Below are positions 7,647-15,812 of a DNA stretch of 38,973 bases, one piece after another; the stretch's first letter is position 1, and each line of letters opens with the position of its first letter. The DNA lies in the IMG/VR virus record IMGVR_UViG_3300035698_007534, positions 1 to 38,973 of that record. One strand, given 5' to 3'. Source of the stretch: a virus. The translations under genes and the position numbers were made by a program. The notes beneath the pieces are model-generated. The model saw nothing but the letters and a program-made list of their open reading frames with translations, was not told where the DNA came from and did not search any database.

Positions 7647-8012
7647 TTATACGGAAGATTTTTCGGAAACAGTTGAAGTGGCTGACACTTCGGCTTCTTC
7701 TGTAGTATTTACAGTAGATGTTACCTTAGCAACCTTTATAATTTTATCTTCAAACGCTTCGTCAATCATCACACCACCGTCAGATGCCGCTTGTAACACG
7801 GATTCTTCAACGGGAACTGGCGCGAACACGATTGTCGGTCTACCGACTGAAGTGGGATTCTTACCGATGTAAGTAATCTTGTTATCTTCGATTGCGCGAT
7901 TGATTCGAAATCGTATCGTAATATTCTTCGCCTTTGGATGTTCGTTCTGAATATCCTGAATCGTGAAATACGATGTTGGCCAAGTTAAGTTCTTAATTGC
8001 TGAATTTCTCAT
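7647..8012 (-). CDS. Small winged-helix-like protein downstream of rIIB
   Basis: The first 60 residues look like a winged helix-turn-helix: FTIQDIQNEHP, ITIRFRINRAIEDNKITYIG and VGRPTIVFAP give helix, recognition helix and a beta wing. The last 60 residues are acidic and low-complexity (V, T, S, E). This suggests a DNA-binding regulator or an adaptor, but no exact family is claimed. ATG 8012 has a good Shine-Dalgarno, AAAGGA, six bases upstream, unlike most genes here, consistent with translation inside the rIIB transcript. The strong terminator follows. Confidence 0.6.
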   Translation of the reverse strand: MRNSAIKNLTWPTSYFTIQDIQNEHPKAKNITIRFRINRAIEDNKITYIGKNPTSVGRPTIVFAPVPVEESVLQAASDGGVMIDEAFEDKIIKVAKVTSTVNTTEEAEVSATSTVSEKSSV

Positions 8013-8042
8013 TTATTATCCTTTATTTTTTATTTAAATTTA

Positions 8043-8987
8043 TTAGTATTGATAGCCGTTTTTATAACCTCTAACATACTTCTTTGATTTCCCGATTGGG
8101 TTTTCATATTTCACACCAGCCGCGACATCTAATTTACCGTCACGCTTTCCATCAAAATACATTGAATCATCATTTTCGTCAATAACAACTTTCGGTTCTA
8201 CTTTTACGACCGGTTCATTGATTGGTTCCACTTCTTCTGCATCTGCCGTATACACTGCGTTCCCAAGAACTGCATCATAATCGGTCATTTCAGAAACAAC
8301 CTCATAATCACACACTCTCAATTTTTCATGATGTGAATCAAGCGGAACAGAAACCGCGTCTCTTGGATTGATTTTAACAATCATGACACGATTCCCTCGG
8401 TTTTCAGATGTTGGTGGTTCACTAACACCACCATACCGTTTCACATAACCAATAGCACCAACATGAAGACCTTTAGAACATGGTGTTTCTTTATCTTCGT
8501 CAACCGTATTTCTAGGAACCGAAGGTTTGTCACCAACCATATTACGAAAGGTTCCACTGTAAATGTCCATGTAATCATTTGTCACTGCTTTATATGCGAG
8601 GAAACAACCGTCTTCGGTGATTGGTAAAGAGAAGAGTTCTAAGAATTGATATAATTCATCAACTGCTCTCTTAGATGAGTTCTCATGTAAATTCTGAAGG
8701 AACCGAATCATGTTTCTAGTATCAAATCCTTGATCTCGTAATTCGAAAACTCGTTTGGTTAACTCATTTTCAAGCATTTCATCATAAAGGTAAATTATTC
8801 CCTCTTTTTCTGTGATACCGCTCACTGCCCATTTAGATCGAACATCCATAAAATCTAATACAGCAGGTTCGTCATTTTTCTTCACCGCTTCCACTATCTC
8901 ACGATAATGTGGATGGTCAGAGGTAACATTCTCAAGTGAATTGTTGATGAATATACCGATTGAATTTTTGTTGATAATTGCTTTCAT
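8043..8987 (-). CDS. rIIB: RIIB-like protein
   Basis: The 314-residue protein matches T4 RIIB: LPITEDGCFLAYKAV (121-135), DIYSGTFRNMVG (141-152), and CSKGLHVG (170-177) followed by VMIVKINPRDAVSVP, which is the family's core. RIIB and RIIA form the rII lysis-inhibition and exclusion-related pair in T4, associated with the inner membrane or nucleoid. The gene follows rIIA in the same order as T4. Residues 240-314 are an acidic, variable tail ending in tyrosine- and glycine-rich YVRGYKNGYQY. It has its own early-class promoter. Assignment is secure by motif order. Confidence 0.88.
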   Translation of the reverse strand: MKAIINKNSIGIFINNSLENVTSDHPHYREIVEAVKKNDEPAVLDFMDVRSKWAVSGITEKEGIIYLYDEMLENELTKRVFELRDQGFDTRNMIRFLQNLHENSSKRAVDELYQFLELFSLPITEDGCFLAYKAVTNDYMDIYSGTFRNMVGDKPSVPRNTVDEDKETPCSKGLHVGAIGYVKRYGGVSEPPTSENRGNRVMIVKINPRDAVSVPLDSHHEKLRVCDYEVVSEMTDYDAVLGNAVYTADAEEVEPINEPVVKVEPKVVIDENDDSMYFDGKRDGKLDVAAGVKYENPIGKSKKYVRGYKNGYQY

Positions 8988-8994
8988 TCTCTAT

Positions 8995-9023
8995 AATTTA
9001 TTATTGTAGTGGTTAATTGTCAA
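8995..9023 (-). promoter_or_regulatory. Early-class promoter for rIIB
   Basis: TTGACA (9023-9018), 17-base spacer, TAAATT (9000-8995), then ATG at 8987. The -35 box starts 36 bases before ATG. Confidence 0.6.
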
Positions 9024-9039
9024 TCTATAATAACATATT

Positions 9040-11283
9040 TTAACTTGTTGTTATATTTGTCACATAGTCTTTCTTCATATCTATAGATGGATAAGGACTA
9101 AGCATTGGATAGTTATTATAAACATTCTGTATGATCTGATTACGGTCTTCTACCGTTAGGGTTGCAAGATCATCATCGATATCACATTTACTGTTTGTTA
9201 AGTGGACTTGAAAATCGTTATAAAAGTTTCGTCGTTCATCTCCAGACAAATTCCATTTATTGAAATCCGTATGTAATGTCTTTAGGTCTTCCTGTTCAGG
9301 AAACAATTCGAACAACATATTTAATTCGGATCTATCAACTGGGGTAAATGCAAGATCCCGCGTTCTACATTCCAAATATTTATCTTTGTTATCTCTAACA
9401 TACTTTGAACAAGTAGCATCTAGTAAGTCATATAAATTAATCCAATTTTTTCTTTCGATAACACATCTGGATTTGAAATAGTTAATACCGAATATTTTAT
9501 ACTTTCCCCATAGTGTTAATCCATCCTTCGCACTAAATTTCTTTTCTAACCGTTCTGTAGAAATTCGTTTCAACACATTAGCAATATTCTCAAACTGGCT
9601 GTTTCGTATCGTATACCCTTTATTACATTCTACCGCGTCTTTATATGTTTTACATGAATGAGGTAAAACTTCGCCGCCAGAAGTTAAAACATAGATATGG
9701 GTGCCTTGTGTAATATCCACGGTTTCAGAGGACCAGTAATCATATGTAACACGATTTCGGCGATATCGAGAATATGTATGTGAACTGTTACTTTCCCCTT
9801 GATAAGTGTGAAACAGCTTTTCCTCAAATGTGTTTTTCTTTATATTGGATATCCGTTTTTTAACGACCTGTTTAGGCATTTCAGAAGCAGTTAATACTCT
9901 ATCCGCTGGATATTCTAATATAGACAATATATTATCACTTAGATCAACAAGTTTTGAATCATTATCATCTTTAATAACAACCACCGTTTTCTCTGGATTA
10001 CTATTAGCATAATATCTACATCTTGAAACACCACCACGCGGCAAATCATTGAGAACAAATGTTGTATTTTTAGTGAGAGATAAACTACCAATATATTGTG
10101 ATTTGCTTCTGCCTTTCTTCGAGGTAAATGTTCTCAATTTATATTTATAAGCATAATCTCCATAATTGGAATGTTTTTTTGGTTCATCTGTATCAAATGA
10201 TGAAATATCAACTGAAGTTTGGATTATTCGGCCTTTATAGGTCATTTGATTTAATACCGCGCTACGGAATGACCAATTTACAGCAAACTCATCATAACCA
10301 GAAATATATTCAACCGCATCCCAATAGGTTTCCAGCGAATCTACCTCTTTCTGAATTTTTTTCGTTACATCTTCCTTGATTTCCAATAACCGATTTACAA
10401 TGTTTTTCTGAGAACGATCATCAAAATGAATGGATTCTCTATTGGCAGAGATTTCCACAGATCCAATTGGAAGATCAAACTCAACCCCACAATTGACAAT
10501 CCAACCCAAATTATGAGTAGAAGATAATTGGTGAATTGAAATAGGATAGGAAATATTACCCATTACCACAAATATTTTACCGGAAATATCACCGTATTGA
10601 TGAACAAGCTTTTCTCGACCAAATTTATATGTTGGTGTAATAACTTGAAATTTCTTCGACTCCATGTTAATTTTCGCACCATTTAACAATTTAGGTTTAA
10701 TTTTAAAAAATGAATAAATGTTTCCGATAGCATTTCTAAACTTCGGAATGTCATCTTCTTTAACCGCGAAGGAAATTTTCATCCCCGAATGTTCGTTTGT
10801 CGCCTCTTCCGAAACCGGCGCTATCATTGGTCTACCGTTCACAAGGTAACAGATATAACAATTTTTAATTCCGGACTGAATACTTTCCACAGTGAAAGTG
10901 TCAGAATAACAAAGTGGAGTTTTCGAACCCAATCCCAAACACCCATTATAGTCATTACTTTCAACCTTAGTAGATTCAAAGTAAGTCGTATAAATCAAAT
11001 CAACTTCCTTTCGGCTCATTCCTACTCCAAAATCTTGACAACAAAAATGAGGTTCTGCTAACGATGGAGCATGAACCTCAAATGGTGTATCGGTATTTTT
11101 AGCGGCTATATGAGAATCCCAGGCATTCGTAGCCAATTCTCTAATTGCTGGGCGAATCGGATCAGAATAAAGTCCTTGTGACAAAATCCTGAAACTTTTA
11201 GCCGAAGCTTTAATTGTAAACTCTTTGGGCGTAATGTCGCCCACCATCTCTACGACATCACTTGTTCGTTCAATTACTTTCAT
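9040..11283 (-). CDS. rIIA: RIIA-like protein with GHKL (Hsp90-like) ATPase domain
   Basis: The 747-residue protein has an N-terminal GHKL ATP-binding fold: N-box IRELATNAWDSH (47-58, catalytic E49 and N53), G1 box QDFGVGMS (83-90), and G2 box GCLGLGSKTPL (114-124). The remainder resembles the long C-terminal part of T4 RIIA (725 residues in T4) in size. RIIA acts with RIIB in lysis inhibition and exclusion phenotypes. rIIB follows 52 bases on. A TTGACA box starts exactly 35 bases before ATG. ATP binding is predicted from intact motifs; the physiological role is by homology. Confidence 0.9.
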   Translation of the reverse strand: MKVIERTSDVVEMVGDITPKEFTIKASAKSFRILSQGLYSDPIRPAIRELATNAWDSHIAAKNTDTPFEVHAPSLAEPHFCCQDFGVGMSRKEVDLIYTTYFESTKVESNDYNGCLGLGSKTPLCYSDTFTVESIQSGIKNCYICYLVNGRPMIAPVSEEATNEHSGMKISFAVKEDDIPKFRNAIGNIYSFFKIKPKLLNGAKINMESKKFQVITPTYKFGREKLVHQYGDISGKIFVVMGNISYPISIHQLSSTHNLGWIVNCGVEFDLPIGSVEISANRESIHFDDRSQKNIVNRLLEIKEDVTKKIQKEVDSLETYWDAVEYISGYDEFAVNWSFRSAVLNQMTYKGRIIQTSVDISSFDTDEPKKHSNYGDYAYKYKLRTFTSKKGRSKSQYIGSLSLTKNTTFVLNDLPRGGVSRCRYYANSNPEKTVVVIKDDNDSKLVDLSDNILSILEYPADRVLTASEMPKQVVKKRISNIKKNTFEEKLFHTYQGESNSSHTYSRYRRNRVTYDYWSSETVDITQGTHIYVLTSGGEVLPHSCKTYKDAVECNKGYTIRNSQFENIANVLKRISTERLEKKFSAKDGLTLWGKYKIFGINYFKSRCVIERKNWINLYDLLDATCSKYVRDNKDKYLECRTRDLAFTPVDRSELNMLFELFPEQEDLKTLHTDFNKWNLSGDERRNFYNDFQVHLTNSKCDIDDDLATLTVEDRNQIIQNVYNNYPMLSPYPSIDMKKDYVTNITTS

Positions 11284-11289
11284 CCACCA

Positions 11290-11318
11290 AAGATGGATTA
11301 CTTTTTATAGAATGTCAA
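11290..11318 (-). promoter_or_regulatory. Early-class promoter (weak -10) for rIIA
   Basis: TTGACA (11318-11313) begins exactly 35 bases before ATG 11283. At the -10 position the sequence is CATCTT, a poor match, so the call relies on -35 geometry shared with other genes. Confidence 0.4.
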
Positions 11319-11323
11319 TGTTT

Positions 11324-12109
11324 TTATGTAGCAGACAGTGAGTTAACAATAGCGGTTAATTTCGAAGGAATTTGTTGAAACCGTTTGTCTTGGAAATTTA
11401 ATTTCGTGAAATCAGTTTCCATATTTGCGATAATTTTTAGCAAATTATCCTTGAAAATCCCAAACAAAACTTCAGCTTTTCTCACTTTAGCTTGAACCTT
11501 TGGATTCTGAACGTCGGTATCTCTACCTTGTAAATTCTTCTTTACGGTATTGATTCCTGAACCAACTCCTTTTGCTGCAGCGACTCCACGATCCCATATA
11601 CCTTCTCTCATTAATGCACTATTTTTAACCCTCGCCATAGCATTAATTACATCAGTCATTTTAACCAAAGAATTTGCTTGATCAGTTAATCCAATCCCAT
11701 GTAAAAAGGGAACAATTTTTGGTTCTTCTAACCCAAATGCTTTAGACATATTTTGTTTAAAGGAATCAAAGCTTTTATCTATCTTTTTCGAATAAGCAGA
11801 TACTAAACTAACAGCAGCAGATTTGTCTTTCCCAGCACGATAAACACTTCGTTTTCCTGTTTTTCCTCCCGAACGAAATCTTTCCTTGTCAGCTAATTTT
11901 TTCTCTTGGGATCTAGCTTGACTCAATTTTTCCTTATTTCCAAATGCTTTAGCTTTGATAGCATCACCTGATGCTTTGTATTTCGCCAACTTATGTTTTA
12001 AAGCTTCTTTACCACCAGCAACTCCGCCTTTAATACCAGCCGCAAACCGATCTATAAATCCCTCAGTTAACTTTTTTTTTAGATTCGTTTGCCGCTTTAC
12101 GCTTATCAT
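11324..12109 (-). CDS. Unknown basic protein, possibly the second half of a frame-shifted gene
   Basis: The 261-residue ORF is rich in lysine, alanine and glycine (for example FAAGIKGGVAGGKEALKHKL), with a helical, less basic C-terminal third. No family is recognised. It overlaps the preceding ORF by 47 bases, and the overlap contains a nine-A run on the coding strand (12080-12072). One base removed from that run would fuse both ORFs into one protein of about 535 residues. The ATG at 12109 has no Shine-Dalgarno and no promoter, which also fits a fused gene or programmed slippage. It may be a DNA-binding or scaffold-like protein; function unknown. Confidence 0.6.
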   Translation of the reverse strand: MISVKRQTNLKKKLTEGFIDRFAAGIKGGVAGGKEALKHKLAKYKASGDAIKAKAFGNKEKLSQARSQEKKLADKERFRSGGKTGKRSVYRAGKDKSAAVSLVSAYSKKIDKSFDSFKQNMSKAFGLEEPKIVPFLHGIGLTDQANSLVKMTDVINAMARVKNSALMREGIWDRGVAAAKGVGSGINTVKKNLQGRDTDVQNPKVQAKVRKAEVLFGIFKDNLLKIIANMETDFTKLNFQDKRFQQIPSKLTAIVNSLSAT

Positions 12110-12929
12110 CCGTAAAGTCTTTTACCTTTGGAGTTCCAACTTTGGAAGGTGTCACATTAATATTATCAGAATGTTCCGTTCCTTTTGATTTCTCTTCAAT
12201 CTTTTTGGTCTTAGCTTTCCGGCGTTTCGATTTTGTTAAGACATGACCATGTTTCTTAGCAGATGTGTCGCTTACATCATGTTCAGCTTTGGCCGTTTTT
12301 TGATGAGTGGATTCACCTTCTCTTTTAATTGCTCCCCAAATAGAATTTTCAATTTTATCACAAAGTTCGTCTAGCCCCAAACTAGAACCCATTTCTTCTA
12401 ATTTTATTTCAGCCAAATCTTCTGGACTAAATTCATCTTGTTTCTTGAATTTCTTGACCTCATCCATTTGATCAGTATCATCTTCTTTTAAATCATCTTT
12501 TTCTTCATGATCCTTGGAATTTTTATACGGACGTTTTCCCTTATCAAGCGCTTTTTTCTGATATGAACTATCATCACCGATAAGATCGCTTAATTCGTCT
12601 TTGATAAAGTTCTTAATATCTTCCACATGAAGACCTTTTTTGTAAATTCTATCTGAATTATGGAAATACGCTCTCATGTCATAAATGTAAGTTCCCTCGA
12701 CTGGACACAATCTCGTTGGATAAAGTTGAATATCAAACTTTAACCCATTGTGCCCATCATCCAACACCACGCGAGAAAAGGAATTATTAATCAAGGCTCT
12801 ATAATTTTTATCTAACTTCTTTAACGAAGCATCAATATCATCCAACTCCTGAACCAAATATCTATCGGTGTTTATTTGTTCAGTTACTAAGCGCCGAATA
12901 ACTTTTTTGAATTTAGCGACATTTTTCAT
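12063..12929 (-). CDS. Unknown protein with highly charged C-terminal half
   Basis: Residues 1-135 look folded, with helices, then a beta-rich stretch (FDIQLYPTRLCPVEGTYIYD) and a KGLHVEDIKNFIKDEL helix. Residues 136-288 are low-complexity, strongly charged (K/E/D) and probably disordered. A late-class ATATTTATA lies just upstream of the ATG at -14 to -6, suggesting a late, perhaps structural or packaging-associated protein. It ends in TGA right after the nine-A run shared with the next ORF. No family is recognised. See the frameshift finding. Confidence 0.65.
   Translation of the reverse strand: MKNVAKFKKVIRRLVTEQINTDRYLVQELDDIDASLKKLDKNYRALINNSFSRVVLDDGHNGLKFDIQLYPTRLCPVEGTYIYDMRAYFHNSDRIYKKGLHVEDIKNFIKDELSDLIGDDSSYQKKALDKGKRPYKNSKDHEEKDDLKEDDTDQMDEVKKFKKQDEFSPEDLAEIKLEEMGSSLGLDELCDKIENSIWGAIKREGESTHQKTAKAEHDVSDTSAKKHGHVLTKSKRRKAKTKKIEEKSKGTEHSDNINVTPSKVGTPKVKDFTDDKRKAANESKKKVN
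12072..12080 (-). repeat. Nine-A homopolymer in an ORF overlap
   Basis: Nine consecutive T on the plus strand (A on the coding strand) lie in the 47-base overlap of two same-strand ORFs in different frames. It is a natural slippage or indel-prone site. Confidence 0.6.
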
Positions 12930-12934
12930 ATAAA

Positions 12935-12943
12935 TATAAATAT
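12935..12943 (-). promoter_or_regulatory. Late-class promoter element
   Basis: ATATTTATA at -14 to -6 of the ATG at 12929, two bases further than at most late-class genes. Confidence 0.45.
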
Positions 12944-12966
12944 GTCAATAACCAAATTTCCTTCAT

Positions 12967-13731
12967 TTAATAGAAAGATGTTACCTGTTCGTCCACTGTT
13001 ATTTCCTCAATCTCACTATCATCAATAGCTGTCGTAGGATATAGTAGTGGTTTATGTTTTAATGTAGACAATATTTTCTTCCGTTCCTTTTTCGTCCGAG
13101 CAGTAATCCAAAGGTATCTGTGTTTAGAGGTTTCCTTCTTTCTATAAAAGGTTTTGCCGATAAGTTTCTTTAATCTTGCTACATTATGTGTTCCATATCT
13201 AGCAGACACCGTTCTTGAATGTAACCAATCATACGGATCATTTACAAGTGATACTGAATAATTAGGCATTAATGCAATATCATTTCCTTGATATAAAGCA
13301 TTTGTAGCTTTATAAATTGTCCCGACATGTCCTTGTTCAGGATCAGAATACGACATGATTGCTTTTATCTTCGGTAAACGAGATCGTATATAATGAAGAG
13401 ATTGACCAATACAATAACTTTCAATATTTTTACCATATCCATCATGAATAAATAATCTTGTCAACTCAAACACATTGTTAATATTAAGTTCAGGACTAAG
13501 AGAAGCAGCAGCGGACCGACCAACAGGATTCCCAAATACAGCACAACCAATCAATTCTTCTTTTACATCTTCGAAGAAATCCATTTCCTCGTCTGATGAA
13601 TAAAAGATACCCATCGCTAGACTACACATTGTCCACGAGTGACTATAGTGATTTTTGACAATAAAATCTTTAGCTATAATATTATTGATTTTACGCAAAG
13701 AAACTCTGTTAGTATCTACAAATTCTGACAT
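12967..13731 (-). CDS. Mom-like adenine-modification enzyme (GNAT fold)
   Basis: The 254-residue protein carries the conserved run of phage Mom-like proteins: KNHYSHS (26-32), FGNPVG (66-71), ELTRLFIHD (89-97), then YSDPEQGHVGTIYKATN (128-144). Phage Mu Mom converts adenine in DNA to N6-carbamoylmethyladenine and so blocks many restriction enzymes; related proteins share a GNAT acyltransferase-like fold. Here it probably modifies phage DNA as anti-restriction. It has a clear early-class promoter with TTGACA exactly 35 bases before ATG, overlapping the end of the upstream gene. A lysine-rich C-terminal region (185-225) could contact DNA. The family is fairly sure; the exact modification is inferred. 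Confidence 0.72.
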   Translation of the reverse strand: MSEFVDTNRVSLRKINNIIAKDFIVKNHYSHSWTMCSLAMGIFYSSDEEMDFFEDVKEELIGCAVFGNPVGRSAAASLSPELNINNVFELTRLFIHDGYGKNIESYCIGQSLHYIRSRLPKIKAIMSYSDPEQGHVGTIYKATNALYQGNDIALMPNYSVSLVNDPYDWLHSRTVSARYGTHNVARLKKLIGKTFYRKKETSKHRYLWITARTKKERKKILSTLKHKPLLYPTTAIDDSEIEEITVDEQVTSFY

Positions 13732-13737
13732 TAAATA

Positions 13738-13766
13738 ATATTATATTATCACTCTGAGTCTGTCAA
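13738..13766 (-). promoter_or_regulatory. Early-class promoter for the Mom-like gene
   Basis: TTGACA (13766-13761), 17 bases, TAATAT (13743-13738), ATG at 13731. The -35 box is at exactly -35 to the start codon, and it lies inside the last codons of the upstream gene. Confidence 0.65.
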
Positions 13767-14195
13767 CTCTTTTTTTCCACAATTTGTATTTAGAATTTCT
13801 AATTCTTTTTGCAATTTCTGTATTTCAATTTTATAATCATCAATAACGGATTTCAAAACCAAAATCTCAGTTTGATAAGTATCAATTGTATTCTTAAGTT
13901 CGACTATTTTTGATTGGTAGTCAATAATTATTTGTTGTAAGTTAGCGATTTGATCAACGGAATATTTATATCGTTCTTCTACATCAGTGAGTAATGATCG
14001 TAAAGTTTCACATTCAGCCCTAGTTTTCTCCTGATCTGCACGAACTTCATTGCGAAAACTTTCATTAGCTTCTAAGAGCGAAGTAAAGCTTGTTGATAGA
14101 CCTTTCTTCTTAACACCCAAATAGGTAAAAAACGCGGTAAGAAGGGAAGAAATTGCTGAAGCAATCGTAACGTATAAAATATCTGGGGAAACCAT
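13749..14195 (-). CDS. N-terminal membrane anchor plus long coiled coil (spanin- or holin-accessory-like)
   Basis: The 148-residue protein has one membrane segment (about residues 5-24, ILYVTIASAISSLLTAFFTY) followed by a charged KKK stop-transfer. A long helix of heptad-like character fills residues 30-140 (repeated L/I with E, K, Q). This topology is shared by i-spanins and other phage membrane proteins; no lysis gene sits beside it, so the role stays open. It lies between the gp41 C-terminal ORF and the Mom-like gene. A late-class element lies 37 bases before its ATG. No Shine-Dalgarno is seen. Confidence 0.55.
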   Translation of the reverse strand: MVSPDILYVTIASAISSLLTAFFTYLGVKKKGLSTSFTSLLEANESFRNEVRADQEKTRAECETLRSLLTDVEERYKYSVDQIANLQQIIIDYQSKIVELKNTIDTYQTEILVLKSVIDDYKIEIQKLQKELEILNTNCGKKELTDSE

Positions 14196-14231
14196 AACTG
14201 AAAATTTGGAATTTGGAATTTAGTATTCACT

Positions 14232-14240
14232 TATAAATAT
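14232..14240 (-). promoter_or_regulatory. Late-class promoter element, distant from the start
   Basis: ATATTTATA lies 37 to 45 bases before the ATG at 14195, so the transcript would have a short leader of about 33 bases, in contrast to the other late-class genes. The leader contains tandem AATTCCAAATTCC-like repeats. Confidence 0.4.
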
Positions 14241-14245
14241 AAGAT

Positions 14246-14725
14246 TTACCCTAAATCCTTTTCATTTTCTGCTTTTTCCCAAAGATTTCTCAATCTGGTT
14301 TGTTTCCCATCTCCCTCAGATTTCATTCTAGCGAAAACCTCACAACCTTCTGGTGAGCTTGGTTCATATATTTTAATATCACCGCACGAAGCATCAAAGT
14401 GAGTCGGGAAGGTCATTCCATCCGCTCCAAATCGATTTTTCATAATATGAGATCTTGCAGTATCCTTCCGTTTGTCCTCGACTCGTCTACTCAATGACAT
14501 AATAAAATCAGATGTCATTACTTTTCTATATGAATCAGCAACACCATCCGCTTCAATAATTTCTGAAACTGCTGAACTGTTGTGAGTATAAATATCATTA
14601 GCAAAAAACATATGAATGTCATCAACCATTATATCTAAGGTTTTTCTGTCTCCCAATAATTCAATAGATTCAATTTCATCCAATTCAAACTCATTATTGT
14701 CTAATTTATGTTCTTTTATGACCAT
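14246..14725 (-). CDS. 41: gp41-like helicase C-terminal ORF: C-intein plus C-extein
   Basis: Residues 1-49 are a C-terminal split-intein fragment ending in FFANDIYTHN, the block F/G signature with penultimate H and final N, followed by +1 Ser. Residues 50-159 (SSAVSEIIEADG...) are the C-terminal end of the replicative DnaB-family helicase, with the SSAVSE sequence expected after the conserved Q-N-R. After trans-splicing with the N-terminal ORF at 15813-17147, it would give a helicase of about 464 residues (T4 gp41 has 475). The Vsr-like endonuclease gene lies between the halves and overlaps this ORF by 10 bases. C-intein length and sequence style match the gp41-1/gp41-8 split inteins. Confidence 0.9.
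   Translation of the reverse strand: MVIKEHKLDNNEFELDEIESIELLGDRKTLDIMVDDIHMFFANDIYTHNSSAVSEIIEADGVADSYRKVMTSDFIMSLSRRVEDKRKDTARSHIMKNRFGADGMTFPTHFDASCGDIKIYEPSSPEGCEVFARMKSEGDGKQTRLRNLWEKAENEKDLG
14579..14725 (-). other. Split intein C-fragment (gp41 helicase)
   Basis: Forty-nine residues ending in THN before SSAVSE. It complements the N-fragment at 15816-16085. Splicing junction: Q-G-N-R/Ser-Ser-Ala-Val. Confidence 0.9.
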
Positions 14726-15780
14726 TTATTTATATAATTTACACATTCATTTAATACTTCATCAGCATTTTTTCTATATTGTTTTTCTTTTATTCTAATA
14801 ACCCTATACCCTTTTGATTTTAAAAAATCATCTCGTGATCTATCATTTTGTTGTCGTTCCATAGATTTATGCCAATAATCTCCATCAAATTCTATTATAA
14901 CATTCCCACATTTAAAATCAACATAAATTATTTGTGTGTTTATATTCGGAACATGATCAACTATAAATTTTTCTTCGCCAGTTAATGTATAATATTTTAC
15001 CATACTTTTATAGTCATCTGACAATATATCATAAATTTTATCGAAAAGTTCTTGGGAAATTTTACTATATGATTTGCTTTTTCCGCGACAATTTTGAATC
15101 ATTTTATCTATATGTTTAAAATATTTTTCTCTTCCCAACGTATATCCAAATCGATCAACAAATCCATCTAAAGATAATGTATATTTTCTTTTATCTATTG
15201 GTTTTTTCCATCTATTATATCCATCTTTAATTCCATATTTTTGTTGATATTCACGTAATGATCTACCATTTTTCCATCCTTGCTTTTTCTTTTGTTCAAT
15301 TCCGCGTTTCCACTTAGAAATATACGAATTCCAATGTTTAGTTCCTTCTTTTTTCCCATATTTCTCAATATATCCAGTCAATCCCAAATTACTTATTTTA
15401 GACAAATTTAATTTTTCCCAATAACCATATCCATGTTTTTCTATACATTTTTTTTCAGTCAAGGCTACAGATTTTTGTCTTTTTTTAAATAATTTATTTC
15501 CAAGAAAATCACCATATTTCAATATCAACCCATTCAATGAACAAGAATCATTTTTTAAACAATTACTTCGGCCGAACAATTCAACCCAACAATGTTCACT
15601 AACATCATTTATTATCAATGTTTTAAGCATACAATATTTTTTATTAGTTAATGTATTTTTATCATAAATTTTATATAACTTACATAAATTTCTACAAACA
15701 TTCCATGTAAAATATGTATTTAATTCTTTCATGTTTTTTCTTGATAAAAAATGACTAAGCGATTTAAAATATAGTTCCAT
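14716..15780 (-). CDS. Homing endonuclease with C-terminal Vsr-like (EDxHD) domain, in the gp41 intein gap
   Basis: The C-terminal 70 residues form a Vsr/PD-(D/E)XK-like nuclease: IIEFDGDYWH (the E..D.WH signature of the EDxHD family) with a following acidic D. The N-terminal two thirds is highly basic and carries four similar repeats of the form Y.xxYGxxxGxxxW, probably DNA-binding modules. The gene sits between the two halves of the split gp41, the fractured-gene arrangement described by Dassa and colleagues in 2009. I take ATG 15780 as start because a late-class ATATTTATT lies at -12 to -4; an ATG at 15816 overlapping the upstream TGA is the alternative. It presumably cuts intein-less gp41 alleles. 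Confidence 0.85.
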   Translation of the reverse strand: MELYFKSLSHFLSRKNMKELNTYFTWNVCRNLCKLYKIYDKNTLTNKKYCMLKTLIINDVSEHCWVELFGRSNCLKNDSCSLNGLILKYGDFLGNKLFKKRQKSVALTEKKCIEKHGYGYWEKLNLSKISNLGLTGYIEKYGKKEGTKHWNSYISKWKRGIEQKKKQGWKNGRSLREYQQKYGIKDGYNRWKKPIDKRKYTLSLDGFVDRFGYTLGREKYFKHIDKMIQNCRGKSKSYSKISQELFDKIYDILSDDYKSMVKYYTLTGEEKFIVDHVPNINTQIIYVDFKCGNVIIEFDGDYWHKSMERQQNDRSRDDFLKSKGYRVIRIKEKQYRKNADEVLNECVNYINKWS

Positions 15781-15783
15781 ATC

Positions 15784-15792
15784 AATAAATAT
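15784..15792 (-). promoter_or_regulatory. Late-class promoter element for the gp41-gap endonuclease
   Basis: ATATTTATT at -12 to -4 of ATG 15780, inside the first codons of the longer alternative frame. Confidence 0.45.
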
Positions 15793-15812
15793 GGACAGCA
15801 TCACAAAAATCT

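Noticed and set aside
12943-12948. TTGACA upstream of the unknown gene at 12063-12929
   Set aside because: It is only 19 bases from the ATG with no -10 box outside the gene; the late-class element explains the region better.
14206-14220. Short TTTGGAATTTGGAATTT direct repeat
   Set aside because: Two units of seven bases in AT-rich leader sequence, without symmetry or conservation evidence.
14587-14595. ATATTTATA inside the gp41 C-intein
   Set aside because: It encodes part of the NDIYTH block and has no start codon at the right distance; chance coding occurrence.
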